A DNA stretch of 64,000 nt from Kluyvera ascorbata_C (lineage in GTDB: Bacteria; Pseudomonadota; Gammaproteobacteria; Enterobacterales; Enterobacteriaceae). Position numbers and translations under genes: made by a program. Where the stretch lies: assembly GCF_044197065.1 (NCBI RefSeq), contig NZ_JBIQOI010000007.1:124001-188000 (forward strand), written 5' to 3'. Below are positions 1 to 8,797 of this stretch, one piece after another; the first letter of the stretch is position 1, and each line of letters opens with the position of its first letter. The notes beneath the pieces were generated by a model. The model did no database searches. It was not told the DNA's origin and saw only the letters and a list, made by a program, of their open reading frames with translations.

Positions 1-5
1 AACAT
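1..5 (-). CDS. ulaE: UlaE, L-ribulose/L-xylulose-5-phosphate 3-epimerase, first bases only
   Basis: Only a start codon and two further bases are inside the window. On the minus strand an ATG at 5..3 follows an AAGGAG ribosome site just after the ulaD stop, which is where ulaE begins in the ula operon, and the ATG-TT start fits the usual Met-Leu. The identity rests on operon order, not on protein sequence. Confidence 0.5.
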
Positions 6-14
6 AACCGCTCC

Positions 15-665
15 TTAGCCCCAAAGCTGAGCAATAGAGCGCTTGAACTGACGCGCGGCTTCCACTGGAGATGCTGCATCACGAATGCTACGGCCCGCGA
101 TAAAGACGTGGATTGGGATTCCCGCAAACAGCGGCAGATCTTCCAGCGCCAGCCCGCCGGTGACGGTCACTTTAAAGCCCATATCCGCCAGACGTTTGAT
201 GGCGCTAATGTCCGCCTCCCCCCACGCCACACCGGCTGCCTGCGCATCGCGGCTGCGGTGATAGACCACCTGCCCAATGCCCGCATCGCGCCACTCTTTG
301 GCCTGTTCCCAGGTCCAGTAGCCGGTCAGCTCAATCTGCACGTCGCCGTTAAACTCTTTTGCTACGTCCAGCGCGCCTTTGGCGGTGTTGATATCCGCAC
401 AGCAGATGACGGTGACCCAGTCAGCGTTGGCTTCAAAGCACATGCGGGAAAGGATTTTACCCGCGTCGGCAATTTTGGCGTCTGCCAGCACGATTTTATG
501 CGGATACAGCGCCTTCAGGTCGCGCACTGCGCGCACGCCTTCACCGACGCAAAGGATGGTGCCGACTTCAATGATATCAACCTCTTCCGCAATCAGGCGG
601 GTGGTTTCATAGGCGCTGTCCATGGTCTGGTTATCCAGCGCAACCTGCAACATTGGTAATGACAT
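15..665 (-). CDS. ulaD: 3-keto-L-gulonate-6-phosphate decarboxylase
   Basis: Cytoplasmic Mg-dependent decarboxylase that turns 3-keto-L-gulonate 6-phosphate into L-xylulose 5-phosphate in anaerobic ascorbate use. The 216-residue protein is nearly identical to E. coli UlaD over its whole length, a single orotidine-5'-phosphate-decarboxylase-type barrel with the Asp-Ala-Lys-Ile-Ala-Asp metal/substrate motif near residues 62-67. The start at 665 (MSLPMLQ) is chosen over the in-frame ATG at 671 because AAGGAA lies about 7 bases before 665 but almost touches 671. It follows ulaC by 13 bases in one leftward operon and is followed directly by ulaE. Confidence 0.97.
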   Translation of the reverse strand: MSLPMLQVALDNQTMDSAYETTRLIAEEVDIIEVGTILCVGEGVRAVRDLKALYPHKIVLADAKIADAGKILSRMCFEANADWVTVICCADINTAKGALDVAKEFNGDVQIELTGYWTWEQAKEWRDAGIGQVVYHRSRDAQAAGVAWGEADISAIKRLADMGFKVTVTGGLALEDLPLFAGIPIHVFIAGRSIRDAASPVEAARQFKRSIAQLWG

Positions 666-678
666 GTTCAATTCCTTC

Positions 679-1149
679 TTAAGCTGTCGCCGCCTGAGTG
701 GCGCTATCGATTAAATCCAGCACGTCCTGCTCGGTACGGCAGGCGCGTAAACGGTCGAAATTGGCTTCATCTTCAAACAGGTTGACGATCTGCATGATGC
801 CGTCTTCCTGATGAGTGCGTGCATCCACCGCCGCCAGGGTGATGAGGATATCGACCGGGTCGTTGTCTTCGTGGTTAAACACCATCGGGGTTTTCAGGGT
901 GACTAATGCAAAACCGTTTTTCTTCACCCCTTCTTCAGGGCGGCCATGCGGCATCGCCAAGCCAGGGGCAATGACGAAGTACGGGCCGAAACGTTCAACA
1001 CCATCCAGAATCGCCTGGAAGTAGCGCGGCTCGACAACCTCTGCCTCCACCAGCAGGTCAACGCCAAGCTTGACCGCTTCCTGCCAGGTATTAGCTTCCT
1101 CCTGCAGGCGGATGGATTTATTTTCCGCCAATGAATCACGTAGCTTCAT
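679..1149 (-). CDS. ulaC: Ascorbate-specific PTS enzyme IIA component
   Basis: Soluble EIIA of the L-ascorbate phosphotransferase system; it passes phosphate from HPr to UlaB. The 156-residue protein has the PTS_EIIA type-2 fold with the phospho-accepting histidine at His68 in the AMPHGRPEEG segment. It lies between ulaB (9 bases upstream) and ulaD in the ula operon. Length and sequence agree with E. coli UlaC (about 154 residues). Confidence 0.97.
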   Translation of the reverse strand: MKLRDSLAENKSIRLQEEANTWQEAVKLGVDLLVEAEVVEPRYFQAILDGVERFGPYFVIAPGLAMPHGRPEEGVKKNGFALVTLKTPMVFNHEDNDPVDILITLAAVDARTHQEDGIMQIVNLFEDEANFDRLRACRTEQDVLDLIDSATQAATA

Positions 1150-1158
1150 GGGTTGTCC

Positions 1159-1464
1159 TTACTTCATGTCTTTCGGGAAATGCGCGCTGATGACTTCCAT
1201 CAGCTTCGGACCGAAGTCGGCCGCCGAGAGCATATTGCGTACGCCCACCACGTATTTGTTGCCGGAGACGGTGATTTCGCTCGCAACATGGGTGGAGGCG
1301 ATAATGATGTCGGCCCCGCTCAGCTCGCTTTTGTACTCGCCCACCGCGCAGCTGTTTACCGTGTGATCAACGCCCTGCTCTTTGAGGAACTGGTCGACTT
1401 TCATCTTCATAATCATGGAGCTGCCTTGCCCACAACCACATACAGCCAGAATACGTACGGTCAT
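1159..1464 (-). CDS. ulaB: Ascorbate-specific PTS enzyme IIB component
   Basis: Small EIIB protein (101 residues) that is phosphorylated on a cysteine by UlaC and passes phosphate to ascorbate moving through UlaA. The N-terminal P-loop reads AVCGCGQGSS, with the phospho-cysteine at Cys9. A second cysteine at residue 11 stands where, from memory, E. coli has Asn. The start at 1464 (MTVRILAV) is preferred over an upstream in-frame ATG at 1473 because GGAG is about 8 bases before it. It is 12 bases downstream of ulaA. Confidence 0.96.
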   Translation of the reverse strand: MTVRILAVCGCGQGSSMIMKMKVDQFLKEQGVDHTVNSCAVGEYKSELSGADIIIASTHVASEITVSGNKYVVGVRNMLSAADFGPKLMEVISAHFPKDMK

Positions 1465-1476
1465 AATCAACACTCC

Positions 1477-2877
1477 TTAGTGAGCAGAAACTTCTGCCAT
1501 TTGTTTTTCCGCATCTTCTTCAGCGCGCAGGGTGCGGCCAGCGAAGAACATATAAGCCAGGGCAATCACGATGATGACGGCCATGAAAATCAGCCCGATG
1601 GAGGCAAAGCCCTGCATCATCGGCGGTGCCAGAATTGACCAGTCGGCCATCCCCATCCAGGCGCTCATGCCGGTCAGTTTCACCGCCCATACGCAGCCGA
1701 AGATTTCGATCATCCCCATCACCAGACAAATCTTGAGCGCCGCGCGCCAGCCGCCGAAGTGGTTAGCAAAGACGCCGATGGTGGCGTTGGAGAAGAACAT
1801 CGGGATAAAGCCTGGAATAATCAGGATGGAAGAGCCGCAGCCGACCAGAATGCCCACGGCAATCAATTGACCGATGGTGCCCCACATAAAGCCCCATACC
1901 ACGGCGTTTGGCGCGAAGCTATAAATCGCGGCGCAATCAATCGCTAGCACGGCACCGGGGATCAGGCGCTGAGAGATACCGTTAAAGGCTTCAGACAGCT
2001 CGGCGACGAACATGCGTACGCCCTGAGTGATGATGAAAATGGCCACCGCAAACGAGAAGCCGGTTTGCAGGATGTAGATAGTCCAGTGGGTCTTACCGGC
2101 CATCGCCTGTACCACATCCAGACCGAACGACAGCAGAATCGCACCGAAGAAGACCGTCATTACGATGGCAGTAGAGACGATGTTGTCATGGAAGATATTG
2201 AGCCAGCCCGGCAGCTTCAGGTCCTCTACGCTCTCCTCTTTCTTACCCAGGAACGGCGCCACCTTGTAGGCAATCCACGACGCAAACTGCTGCTGGTGAC
2301 CGATGGAGAAACCGCAGTTATCCGTCACTTCCTGCGTCGGTTTGTACATCATGTTGGAGGTAATCCCCCAGTAGAGCGACACCAGCACTGCCGTGCAGAT
2401 AATGGTGGTCCACATGGAGTAACCGCAGATATAGAAGAACACCGCAATCAACCCGGCCTGCTGGAACATGATGTGACCGGTGAGCATGATGGTGCGGATC
2501 CCCGTGATACGCCGCAGCAGCACGTAGCAAATGTTCAATGCCAACGCGAGCAGCACCGCATAGCCCACCCAGCTATAGGCATCGCCCATGCGTTCGATGG
2601 TCGCCATCATTGAGGCGTAGGTATCAGAAATGGCGCCGTTGATGCCGTAAACCTCAGACATCTTTGCCACTACCGGTTTGAAGGTGCTGGTCAGGATGCC
2701 CGACCCCGCCTGCAGAAGCATAAAGCCGATAATCGTCTTGATGGTGCCTTTGATAATCACGCTAACGCTTTTGCGCAGCAGGATATAACCAAGACAGGTC
2801 ACGATACCCAGCAGCAGCGGGGCGTTGGTCATCACCTGATTAAAAAAGACGGTAAAGATGTTGTAGAGGATCTCCAT
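1477..2877 (-). CDS. ulaA: Ascorbate-specific PTS permease, enzyme IIC
   Basis: Polytopic inner-membrane channel that imports L-ascorbate with phosphorylation. The 466-residue protein matches E. coli UlaA almost residue for residue, with many hydrophobic segments from residue 10 to near the end and a charged C-terminal tail. The start at 2877 (MEILYNIF) has a GGAGAG site 5-6 bases upstream. The longer reading from 2913 adds 12 residues that do not look like the family and has no good ribosome site. It is the first gene of the leftward ulaABCDE(F) operon, divergent from ulaG. Confidence 0.97.
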   Translation of the reverse strand: MEILYNIFTVFFNQVMTNAPLLLGIVTCLGYILLRKSVSVIIKGTIKTIIGFMLLQAGSGILTSTFKPVVAKMSEVYGINGAISDTYASMMATIERMGDAYSWVGYAVLLALALNICYVLLRRITGIRTIMLTGHIMFQQAGLIAVFFYICGYSMWTTIICTAVLVSLYWGITSNMMYKPTQEVTDNCGFSIGHQQQFASWIAYKVAPFLGKKEESVEDLKLPGWLNIFHDNIVSTAIVMTVFFGAILLSFGLDVVQAMAGKTHWTIYILQTGFSFAVAIFIITQGVRMFVAELSEAFNGISQRLIPGAVLAIDCAAIYSFAPNAVVWGFMWGTIGQLIAVGILVGCGSSILIIPGFIPMFFSNATIGVFANHFGGWRAALKICLVMGMIEIFGCVWAVKLTGMSAWMGMADWSILAPPMMQGFASIGLIFMAVIIVIALAYMFFAGRTLRAEEDAEKQMAEVSAH

Positions 2878-2956
2878 AACGCTCTCCGATAAATGAAGTG
2901 GCTGAACCAGCAACCCTGCTCAGCGGTGGTGTGACACACTCTAATAATCAAAAATA

Positions 2957-2989
2957 ATCACAACAAGATTCAATTTGATTAAATGTGAC
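2957..2989. promoter_or_regulatory. Candidate UlaR operator, ulaA-proximal copy
   Basis: The 362-base ulaA-ulaG gap (2878..3239) is AT-rich and holds two similar 33-base stretches, this one and 3188..3220, that agree at 25 of 33 positions and both begin ATCACAACAA. One lies near each divergent gene, as expected of operators for UlaR, the DeoR-type ula repressor. CRP and IHF also act here in E. coli. Assignment to UlaR is inference. Confidence 0.5.
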
Positions 2990-3187
2990 GCGCGCCGCAA
3001 TAATAAGCACATTTAAAGAATGGAATTAATAACCATTCAATAAATATAAAAATAAACCAACAAAATCAATAAAATGAAATAAAAACATAGGTTAACAATT
3101 ATTGATTTATCGTTACCTTGCATTGAGATCGTCCTCTCACACGCCAAAATACATCATTGCAATAATGAAAAAACGGTGACAATATCA

Positions 3188-3220
3188 ATCACAACAAATC
3201 ACAATGTGATTACTTATGAC
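3188..3220. promoter_or_regulatory. Candidate UlaR/CRP site, ulaG-proximal copy
   Basis: Second copy of the 33-base repeat. It contains an inner near-palindrome AATCACAATGTGATT (3197..3211) with perfect 7-base arms. The element ends 19 bases before the ulaG start and just before its AAGAGGA ribosome site, so a bound protein would block ulaG transcription. Assignment is by position and repetition only. Confidence 0.5.
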
Positions 3221-3239
3221 GATTTAAGAGGAAAACACG

Positions 3240-4304
3240 ATGAGTAAAGTTGAAACCATTTCGCGAGAATCCTGGATCCTGAGCACCTTTCCAGAGTGGG
3301 GTAGCTGGCTGAATGAAGAGATCGAGCAAGAGCAGGTCGCACCGGGTACTTTTGCGATGTGGTGGCTGGGTTGCACCGGTATCTGGCTGAAATCAGAAGG
3401 CGGTACTAACGTCTGTGTCGATTTCTGGTGCGGCACAGGCAAACAAAGCCACGGCAATCCGCTGATGAAACAAGGTCATCAGATGCAGCGCATGGCGGGG
3501 GTGAAAAAATTACAGCCAAACCTGCGCACCACGCCGTTTGTGCTGGATCCGTTCGCCATCCGTCAGATCGACGCCGTGCTGGCAACTCACGATCATAACG
3601 ATCATATCGACGTGAACGTTGCGGCCGCCGTCATGCAGAACTGCGCGGACGATGTGCCGTTTATCGGGCCACAAACCTGCGTTGACCTATGGGTAGGCTG
3701 GGGCGTGCCGAAAGAACGCTGCATCGTGGTGAAACCAGGCGATGTGGTTAAGGTAAAAGATATTGAAATTCATGCGCTTGATGCTTTCGATCGCACCGCG
3801 TTGATTACGCTGCCAGCCGATCAAAAAGCCGCTGGCGTACTGCCGGACGGTATGGACGCACGCGCGGTAAACTACCTGTTCAAAACGCCGGGCGGCACCC
3901 TGTATCACAGCGGTGACTCCCACTACTCTAACTACTACGCCAAGCACGGCAACGAGCATCACATCGACGTGGCGCTGGGATCCTACGGCGAGAACCCGCG
4001 CGGGATCACCGACAAAATGACCAGCGCCGATATGCTGCGTATGGCCGAGGCGCTGAACACCAAAGTGGTGATCCCTTTCCACCACGATATCTGGTCAAAC
4101 TTCCAGGCGGACCCGCAGGAAATCCGCGTGCTGTGGGAGATGAAAAAAGACCGCCTGAAATACGGATTTAAGCCGTTTATCTGGCAGGTTGGCGGCAAGT
4201 TTACCTGGCCGCTGGATAAAGATAACTTCGAGTATCACTATCCGCGTGGCTTCGACGATTGCTTTACCATTGAGCCGGATCTGCCGTTTAAATCGTTCCT
4301 GTAA
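3240..4304 (+). CDS. ulaG: L-ascorbate-6-phosphate lactonase
   Basis: Cytoplasmic metal-dependent hydrolase that opens L-ascorbate 6-phosphate to 3-keto-L-gulonate 6-phosphate, the step between UlaABC import and UlaD. The 354-residue protein is a metallo-beta-lactamase-fold enzyme with the metal motif THDHNDHID at about residues 118-126 and a second metal-ligand region YHSGDSHYS near residue 222. It is transcribed alone, divergent from ulaA, with its start fixed by AAGAGGA. Confidence 0.97.
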   Translation: MSKVETISRESWILSTFPEWGSWLNEEIEQEQVAPGTFAMWWLGCTGIWLKSEGGTNVCVDFWCGTGKQSHGNPLMKQGHQMQRMAGVKKLQPNLRTTPFVLDPFAIRQIDAVLATHDHNDHIDVNVAAAVMQNCADDVPFIGPQTCVDLWVGWGVPKERCIVVKPGDVVKVKDIEIHALDAFDRTALITLPADQKAAGVLPDGMDARAVNYLFKTPGGTLYHSGDSHYSNYYAKHGNEHHIDVALGSYGENPRGITDKMTSADMLRMAEALNTKVVIPFHHDIWSNFQADPQEIRVLWEMKKDRLKYGFKPFIWQVGGKFTWPLDKDNFEYHYPRGFDDCFTIEPDLPFKSFL

Positions 4305-4327
4305 ATTTAGGGGGCGAGCGAACCTTT

Positions 4328-4453
4328 GTAGGCCGGATAAGGCGTTACGCCACCATCCGGCATCTTGCTCCGTGTTGCCTGATGGCGCTGCGCTTATCAG
4401 GCCTACCCCCACTCCGTAGCCCGGGCGAGATGCCTCAACATCGACCCCGGGAA
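4328..4453. repeat. REP/BIME palindromic units after ulaG
   Basis: 4328..4406 is a pair of inverted REP units (GTAGGCCGGATAAGGCG facing TTATCAGGCCTAC). 4416..4453 is a second type of unit (GTAGCCCGGG ... CCCCGGGA). They fill most of the gap between ulaG and ulaR, a typical place for enterobacterial REP elements. Confidence 0.85.
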
Positions 4454-4529
4454 ATAGCCCATATACTTTTAGTATTTTGGCGATTTTTCAAATATCATCT
4501 TTAATCATCATTTTTTTTCGGATTAGCTC

Positions 4530-5285
4530 ATGACGGAAGCGCAAAGACATCAGATTCTACTGGACCTGCTGGCGCAAGCGGGTTTTATAACAGTAGAGCA
4601 GGTGATTTCCCGTCTGGGGATCTCACCCGCTACGGCCCGCAGGGACATCAACAAGCTTGATGAAAGCGGCAAGCTGAAAAAAGTGCGCAACGGCGCCGAG
4701 GCCGTTAACCAGCAGCGCCCGCGCTGGTCACCAATGAACATTCATCAGGCACAAAATCACGACGAGAAAGTCCGTATCGCGAAAGCGGCGGCGCAGCTGG
4801 TGATGCCCGGTGAAAGCGTGGTGATCAACTGCGGATCGACGGCTTTTCTGGTCGGCCAGGAGATCTGCGGCAAACCGGTTCAGATCATCACTAACTACCT
4901 GCCGCTGGCTAACTACCTTATCGATCAAGAACATGACAGCGTGATCATTATGGGCGGGCAGTACAACCGCAGCCACGCCATCACGCTCAGCCCACAGGGC
5001 AGCGAAAACAGCCTGTACGCCGGGCACTGGATGTTTACCAGCGGCAAAGGGCTGACGGCAGAAGGGTTGTATAAAACCGACATGCTCACCGCCATGGCAG
5101 AACAGAAAATGCTGAACGTAGTGGGTAAGCTTGTGGTACTGGTCGATAGCAGCAAGGTCGGCGAGCGAGCGGGAATGCTGTTCAGCCGCGCCGATGAAAT
5201 CGATCTGCTGATCACCGGCAAACAGGCTGACCCGGAGATCCTCAAGAAGCTTGAGGATCAGGGGGTGAAGGTCATCCGCGTTTAA
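4530..5285 (+). CDS. ulaR: DeoR-family transcriptional repressor of the ula regulon
   Basis: 251-residue DeoR-type repressor with an N-terminal winged helix (residues about 3-57, containing GISPATARRDINKLDESG) and a C-terminal ISOCOT/DeoRC sugar-phosphate sensor (about residues 75-230). In E. coli it represses ulaG and ulaABCDEF and is released by L-ascorbate 6-phosphate. It sits just downstream of ulaG on the same strand and shares its last 4 bases with the end of convergent yjfP. Confidence 0.97.
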   Translation: MTEAQRHQILLDLLAQAGFITVEQVISRLGISPATARRDINKLDESGKLKKVRNGAEAVNQQRPRWSPMNIHQAQNHDEKVRIAKAAAQLVMPGESVVINCGSTAFLVGQEICGKPVQIITNYLPLANYLIDQEHDSVIIMGGQYNRSHAITLSPQGSENSLYAGHWMFTSGKGLTAEGLYKTDMLTAMAEQKMLNVVGKLVVLVDSSKVGERAGMLFSRADEIDLLITGKQADPEILKKLEDQGVKVIRV

Positions 5286-6019
5286 AGATGCTGGCGGAAA
5301 AAGGCCACCGTACTGTCCAGCGCTTCAGGCGTAATACGGTGGCGAACACCCGCCTGCCAGACACAGGTGAGATGCTCATCGAGTTCGGCCTCCCGCAACG
5401 CTTGCTGGAGTCGGAACGTCTCGCCCGGCGGCACCACGTCATCCTCTTCCCCATGCCACAGCAGCAGCGGCCTGTCCGCCAGACGCACCAGCTGATGTCC
5501 AACATCCCACTTCGCCAGCGGTGCCAATAGGCGTGCCTTCTCAATAGGATTTGCTGCTGACGGTGGGAATAGCGTCTCGGAAAGCGAAGTGAAATAACCC
5601 GACCCCATCAGGCTCGCCACGCATTTCAGCTCCGGATGCTGCGCCATCAGCCCCAGCGCGGTCATGCCGCCCATCGAGGCACCGGCCACCGCTAACCGCC
5701 CTTCGCTCACCAGCCCGCTTGCCAGCAGCGCATCGCGTAGCGCTGGGAACTCGGTAAAGTTCTGCACCAGAATCTGCCAGAAGTGCTGCAGACGCTCGGC
5801 CCCATCGCCATTGAAGCGTTCTCCATGCTCGGCGGCGTTAGGCATCACCACCCGAAAACCTGCCTGGGCCAGCGCCACGGCAAAATAGCTATAAACAACG
5901 TTCGACGAGGTAAAACCGTGATAAAACACTATGCTGGGAAGCGCCTTTTCACTACATCCCCTTGGGTAAGCGTGCAAAATCTGCTGTCCTGCCAGGGTGC
6001 GCATTTCCAGTTCAACCAT
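5282..6019 (-). CDS. yjfP: Alpha/beta-hydrolase esterase YjfP
   Basis: 245-residue single-domain alpha/beta hydrolase of the carboxylesterase type. The nucleophile elbow GASMG places Ser115, the acid is probably Asp193/194 in HGEEDD, and the histidine is His227 in VRHRI. The early YHGFTSS segment (33-39) forms the oxyanion region. No signal peptide, so cytoplasmic. Substrate in the cell unknown. It ends against ulaR and starts about 185 bases from divergent bsmA. Confidence 0.93.
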   Translation of the reverse strand: MVELEMRTLAGQQILHAYPRGCSEKALPSIVFYHGFTSSNVVYSYFAVALAQAGFRVVMPNAAEHGERFNGDGAERLQHFWQILVQNFTEFPALRDALLASGLVSEGRLAVAGASMGGMTALGLMAQHPELKCVASLMGSGYFTSLSETLFPPSAANPIEKARLLAPLAKWDVGHQLVRLADRPLLLWHGEEDDVVPPGETFRLQQALREAELDEHLTCVWQAGVRHRITPEALDSTVAFFRQHL

Positions 6020-6204
6020 GAGTTATCTCCTTTAGCTATGCTGAGATGGCATACGAAAATTGATGCAGTATGATGACGACAATACCCCTGATTTATAACA
6101 TTGAGAACCCGGTTACGAAATCGTGATATTTTCATTCGAAAATAGCGCTATGGTTAACAAATCAGGAACATTCGCCTAAAGCGAAATGCTTTCCCCACTA
6201 CACT

Positions 6205-6534
6205 ATGACTATCAGGAAACGGGAAATGGCTAAACGACGGTTTATCCCACTGTTGCTGGCGCTCTTGTTGAGCGGTTGTACCATCCTGGAAGGCACGCCT
6301 GAAGCGCCTCCACCGGTCACCGACCATCCACAGGAAATACGCCGCAACCAGACGGCAGGCTTGCAGCGCATAGGCACGGTTAGCTCGCTGGTGTACGGTT
6401 CGCCGATGGATGTTGAAGCGTCTATCAAAGAGAAAGTCGCCGCGCAGAAAGCGGACTACTACGTGATAGTCATGATTGATGACACCGTAGTGCCGGGCCA
6501 GTGGTACTCGCAGGCAATTCTCTACCGTAAGTAG
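6205..6534 (+). CDS. bsmA: Biofilm/peroxide-stress lipoprotein BsmA
   Basis: 109-residue lipoprotein with a DUF1471 (YhcN/BsmA) domain. A lysine/arginine-rich start and hydrophobic core end in the lipobox LLSGC (Cys25), so it is probably an outer-membrane lipoprotein. The domain (about 45-108) has the family's ending WYSQAILYRK. In E. coli it is linked to biofilm formation and peroxide resistance. It stands alone, 128 bases before its relative yjfN. Confidence 0.93.
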   Translation: MTIRKREMAKRRFIPLLLALLLSGCTILEGTPEAPPPVTDHPQEIRRNQTAGLQRIGTVSSLVYGSPMDVEASIKEKVAAQKADYYVIVMIDDTVVPGQWYSQAILYRK

Positions 6535-6662
6535 TTTTATTAGCTTTACGCAGCTTTGCACCGTTTCACGTTTCCCTGATGCACAATGGCGCCTCTGTCT
6601 GGATACAGGATATGCGTCTGCTATGGATTGCCCCCACTGGGTTATGTGAAATGGAGCTGACG

Positions 6663-6938
6663 ATGAAACAAACACTTACCTTATCTACCCTGCTTTTGCC
6701 AGGCGGCAGTCATGCCGCGGCGGCGCAATCTGCAGAGTTCGCCAGCGCAGACTGCGTCACCGGGCTGAATGAGATCGGGCTGATTTCGGTGAATAACATC
6801 ACCGGGAGCCTGGAAGATGTCGAACAGGTCATCGCACGCAAAGCGGATGAACAGGGCGCATCCTGGTATCGCATCGTTCAGATGTATGAAGAACCCCAGC
6901 AGGACAATTGGCGAGCACAGGCGATTCTCTATGCTTGA
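6663..6938 (+). CDS. yjfN: Periplasmic DUF1471 protein YjfN
   Basis: 91-residue secreted DUF1471 protein whose ending QAILYA copies the C-terminus of BsmA, so the two look like old tandem duplicates. Residues 1-22 form a signal peptide ending near HAAAA. The start at 6663 (MKQTLTLS) has GGAG a few bases before it; the reading from 6579 adds 28 residues without signal-peptide character. E. coli YjfN has been reported as an activator of the protease DegP. Confidence 0.9.
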   Translation: MKQTLTLSTLLLPGGSHAAAAQSAEFASADCVTGLNEIGLISVNNITGSLEDVEQVIARKADEQGASWYRIVQMYEEPQQDNWRAQAILYA

Positions 6939-6950
6939 TACCCGCCCCTA

Positions 6951-6986
6951 GTGGAAGAAGCGTTACGCTTGTTGCGCCTCTTCCAC
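6951..6986. terminator. Inverted repeat between convergent yjfN and aidB
   Basis: GTGGAAGA at 6951 pairs with TCTTCCAC ending at 6986 around a GC-rich interior. Its place between two gene ends suggests a shared transcript end, but there is no clear T run. Confidence 0.45.
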
Positions 6987-6999
6987 CCGCTTCTATTGC

Positions 7000-8622
7000 C
7001 TATCTTCCCCCGCCCGTCGCCCGACACAGCAGGTCATTAATCGCGGGTTCACTCAGTAACGTTCCGCCTCGCGAGTCCAGCATCATTCGACACCAGGCCT
7101 GAGCCATCGGCGGCGACGCATGACGCAGCATCTGCGCACCCACGCCCAGCAGGTAAAGCTGAAACGTTATCTCGCGCCCCAGAGATTCAGAAGGCTTGCG
7201 CAGCCGTTGCTGTAGCTGCCGCCAGTGCCGATCAAAGTGGCGATCCTGCCCCTTAACCTCGTTACATTCCGCCAACAGCAGCGCCACAGCGTCCGGTTGC
7301 TTCATCAACACGCGCAGTACATCGAGGCACATGATGTTACCCGAGCCTTCCCAGATGCTGTTCACCGGCATCTCCCGATACAGGCGCGGTAGTTCGCTCT
7401 CTTCACAGTAGCCAATCCCGCCCAGCACCTCCATCGCCTCCGCCACGAACGGGATGCCCGCTTTGCAGATAGCAAATTTGGCTGCAGGGGTGAAAAGACG
7501 CGCCCACAGTGCTTCCTGCGGCTGATGATTCTGCCCCCAGGCGCTCGCAAGACGAAACATAAACGCGGTCTGCCCTTCAAGCTGGAGAGCCATTTTCCCC
7601 AGCACCTGACGCATCAGCGGCAAGTCGACCAGATTATGGCCGAAGGCCTGACGCTGGAAGGCATGGTATAGCGCCACCGACAGCGCGCGACGCATCAGGC
7701 TGTGGCTGCCCAGCGCGCAGTCAAAGCGCGTCAGCCCGCCCATTTTGAGGATTTGCCGGATACCGTCGCCCTCTTCACCCAGCGGCCAGCCGAGCGCCTG
7801 CTGGAACTCCACTTCGCTGCTGGCGTTGGCGCGGTTGCCGAGCTTGTCTTTTAGCCGTTCGATGCGAATCGCATTGCGGGTACCGTCGGGCAGCAGGCGC
7901 GGCACAAAGAAGCAGGTTAATCCGCCATTAGCCTGCGCCAGCACCAGATGTGCGTCGCTCTGCGGCACCGAATAGAACCATTTGTGCCCGGTAAGCTGAT
8001 AGCTGCCGTCCTCCAGCCGTTCCGCCCGCGTGCTATTGCTCAGGACGTCCGAGCCGCCCTGTTTTTCGGTCATCCCCATGCCAATCAGGAGTCCGCGCTT
8101 CTGCACGCCGGGTAGCTGATGGGGGTCATAGCGATCGCTAAGCAGGGCCGAACGCCAATCGGCAAAAAGCGGCGGCAGCGTTTTTAGCAGCAGCGGCGTG
8201 GCGGCAAAGGTCATGGTGATGGGGCACAGCGTGCCGGCTTCCACCTGCGCATGAAGCATAAAGCGCGCGGCACGGGCAACGAATGCGCCGCTGCGCGCCT
8301 CTTCCTCCCAGGGAAGGTTATGTACCCGGTTGGCGCAAAGTCCCTGCATCAACAGGTGCCAGGCGGGGTGAAAGCGAACATCGTCGAGCCGCTGCCCCTG
8401 CGGGTCATAGCGTAATAGTTCAGGGGGATGAGCGTTGGCGAGCCTGCCGAGCTCCAGCGATTCGGCGGTGCCGAGCTGTTGGCCGATGCTTGCCAGCAGT
8501 TCGCTGTCCCAACCGGCGTCATAGCGGGTCACCGCGTCACGCAGCGCAACGTCAGATAGAAACAGGTTGCTGTTATGTAAGGGAATAGGTTGATTAAAAA
8601 CGGTATGTGTTTGCCAGTTCAT
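7000..8622 (-). CDS. aidB: Adaptive-response protein AidB (acyl-CoA dehydrogenase family)
   Basis: 540-residue flavoprotein of the acyl-CoA dehydrogenase superfamily, induced in E. coli by Ada and RpoS after alkylation damage and able to bind DNA. The FAD-binding core (about 180-440) contains GMGMTEKQGGSD and the late motif GGIGYCEESELPRLYRE; a basic C-terminal region follows. The start at 8622 (MNWQTHTVF) has a GGAGGGAG site; the longer reading from 8694 begins with 24 unrelated residues. Single-gene unit convergent with yjfN. Confidence 0.96.
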   Translation of the reverse strand: MNWQTHTVFNQPIPLHNSNLFLSDVALRDAVTRYDAGWDSELLASIGQQLGTAESLELGRLANAHPPELLRYDPQGQRLDDVRFHPAWHLLMQGLCANRVHNLPWEEEARSGAFVARAARFMLHAQVEAGTLCPITMTFAATPLLLKTLPPLFADWRSALLSDRYDPHQLPGVQKRGLLIGMGMTEKQGGSDVLSNSTRAERLEDGSYQLTGHKWFYSVPQSDAHLVLAQANGGLTCFFVPRLLPDGTRNAIRIERLKDKLGNRANASSEVEFQQALGWPLGEEGDGIRQILKMGGLTRFDCALGSHSLMRRALSVALYHAFQRQAFGHNLVDLPLMRQVLGKMALQLEGQTAFMFRLASAWGQNHQPQEALWARLFTPAAKFAICKAGIPFVAEAMEVLGGIGYCEESELPRLYREMPVNSIWEGSGNIMCLDVLRVLMKQPDAVALLLAECNEVKGQDRHFDRHWRQLQQRLRKPSESLGREITFQLYLLGVGAQMLRHASPPMAQAWCRMMLDSRGGTLLSEPAINDLLCRATGGGR

Positions 8623-8681
8623 TGTGTCTCCCTCCGTCAATGGGCAACCTGTTAAGTATGGATGGTCAGGGGAGATGCACA

Positions 8682-8710
8682 ATAAAAAAGCCACCCGAAA
8701 GGGTGGCTTA
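8682..8710 (-). terminator. Rho-independent terminator of the nsrR-rnr-rlmB unit
   Basis: Stem AAGCCACCC/GGGTGGCTT with a GAAA loop on the plus strand; on the minus strand the stem is followed by a run of T. It lies 88 bases after the rlmB stop and before the aidB start. Confidence 0.88.
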
Positions 8711-8718
8711 GATGCAGA

Positions 8719-8789
8719 ACCCGGCGGCGCTTCGCTTGGCCGGGCTACAAAATCGTAGCCCGGGAGAGGCGTTTACGCCGACCCCGGGA
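8719..8789. repeat. REP-type palindromic units between rlmB and aidB
   Basis: Two adjacent units: one with CCGGCGGCGCTTCGC (8719..8748) and one with GTAGCCCGGG and CCCCGGGA arms (8754..8789). The second resembles 4416..4453. Confidence 0.75.
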
Positions 8790-8797
8790 ACGGAGCG

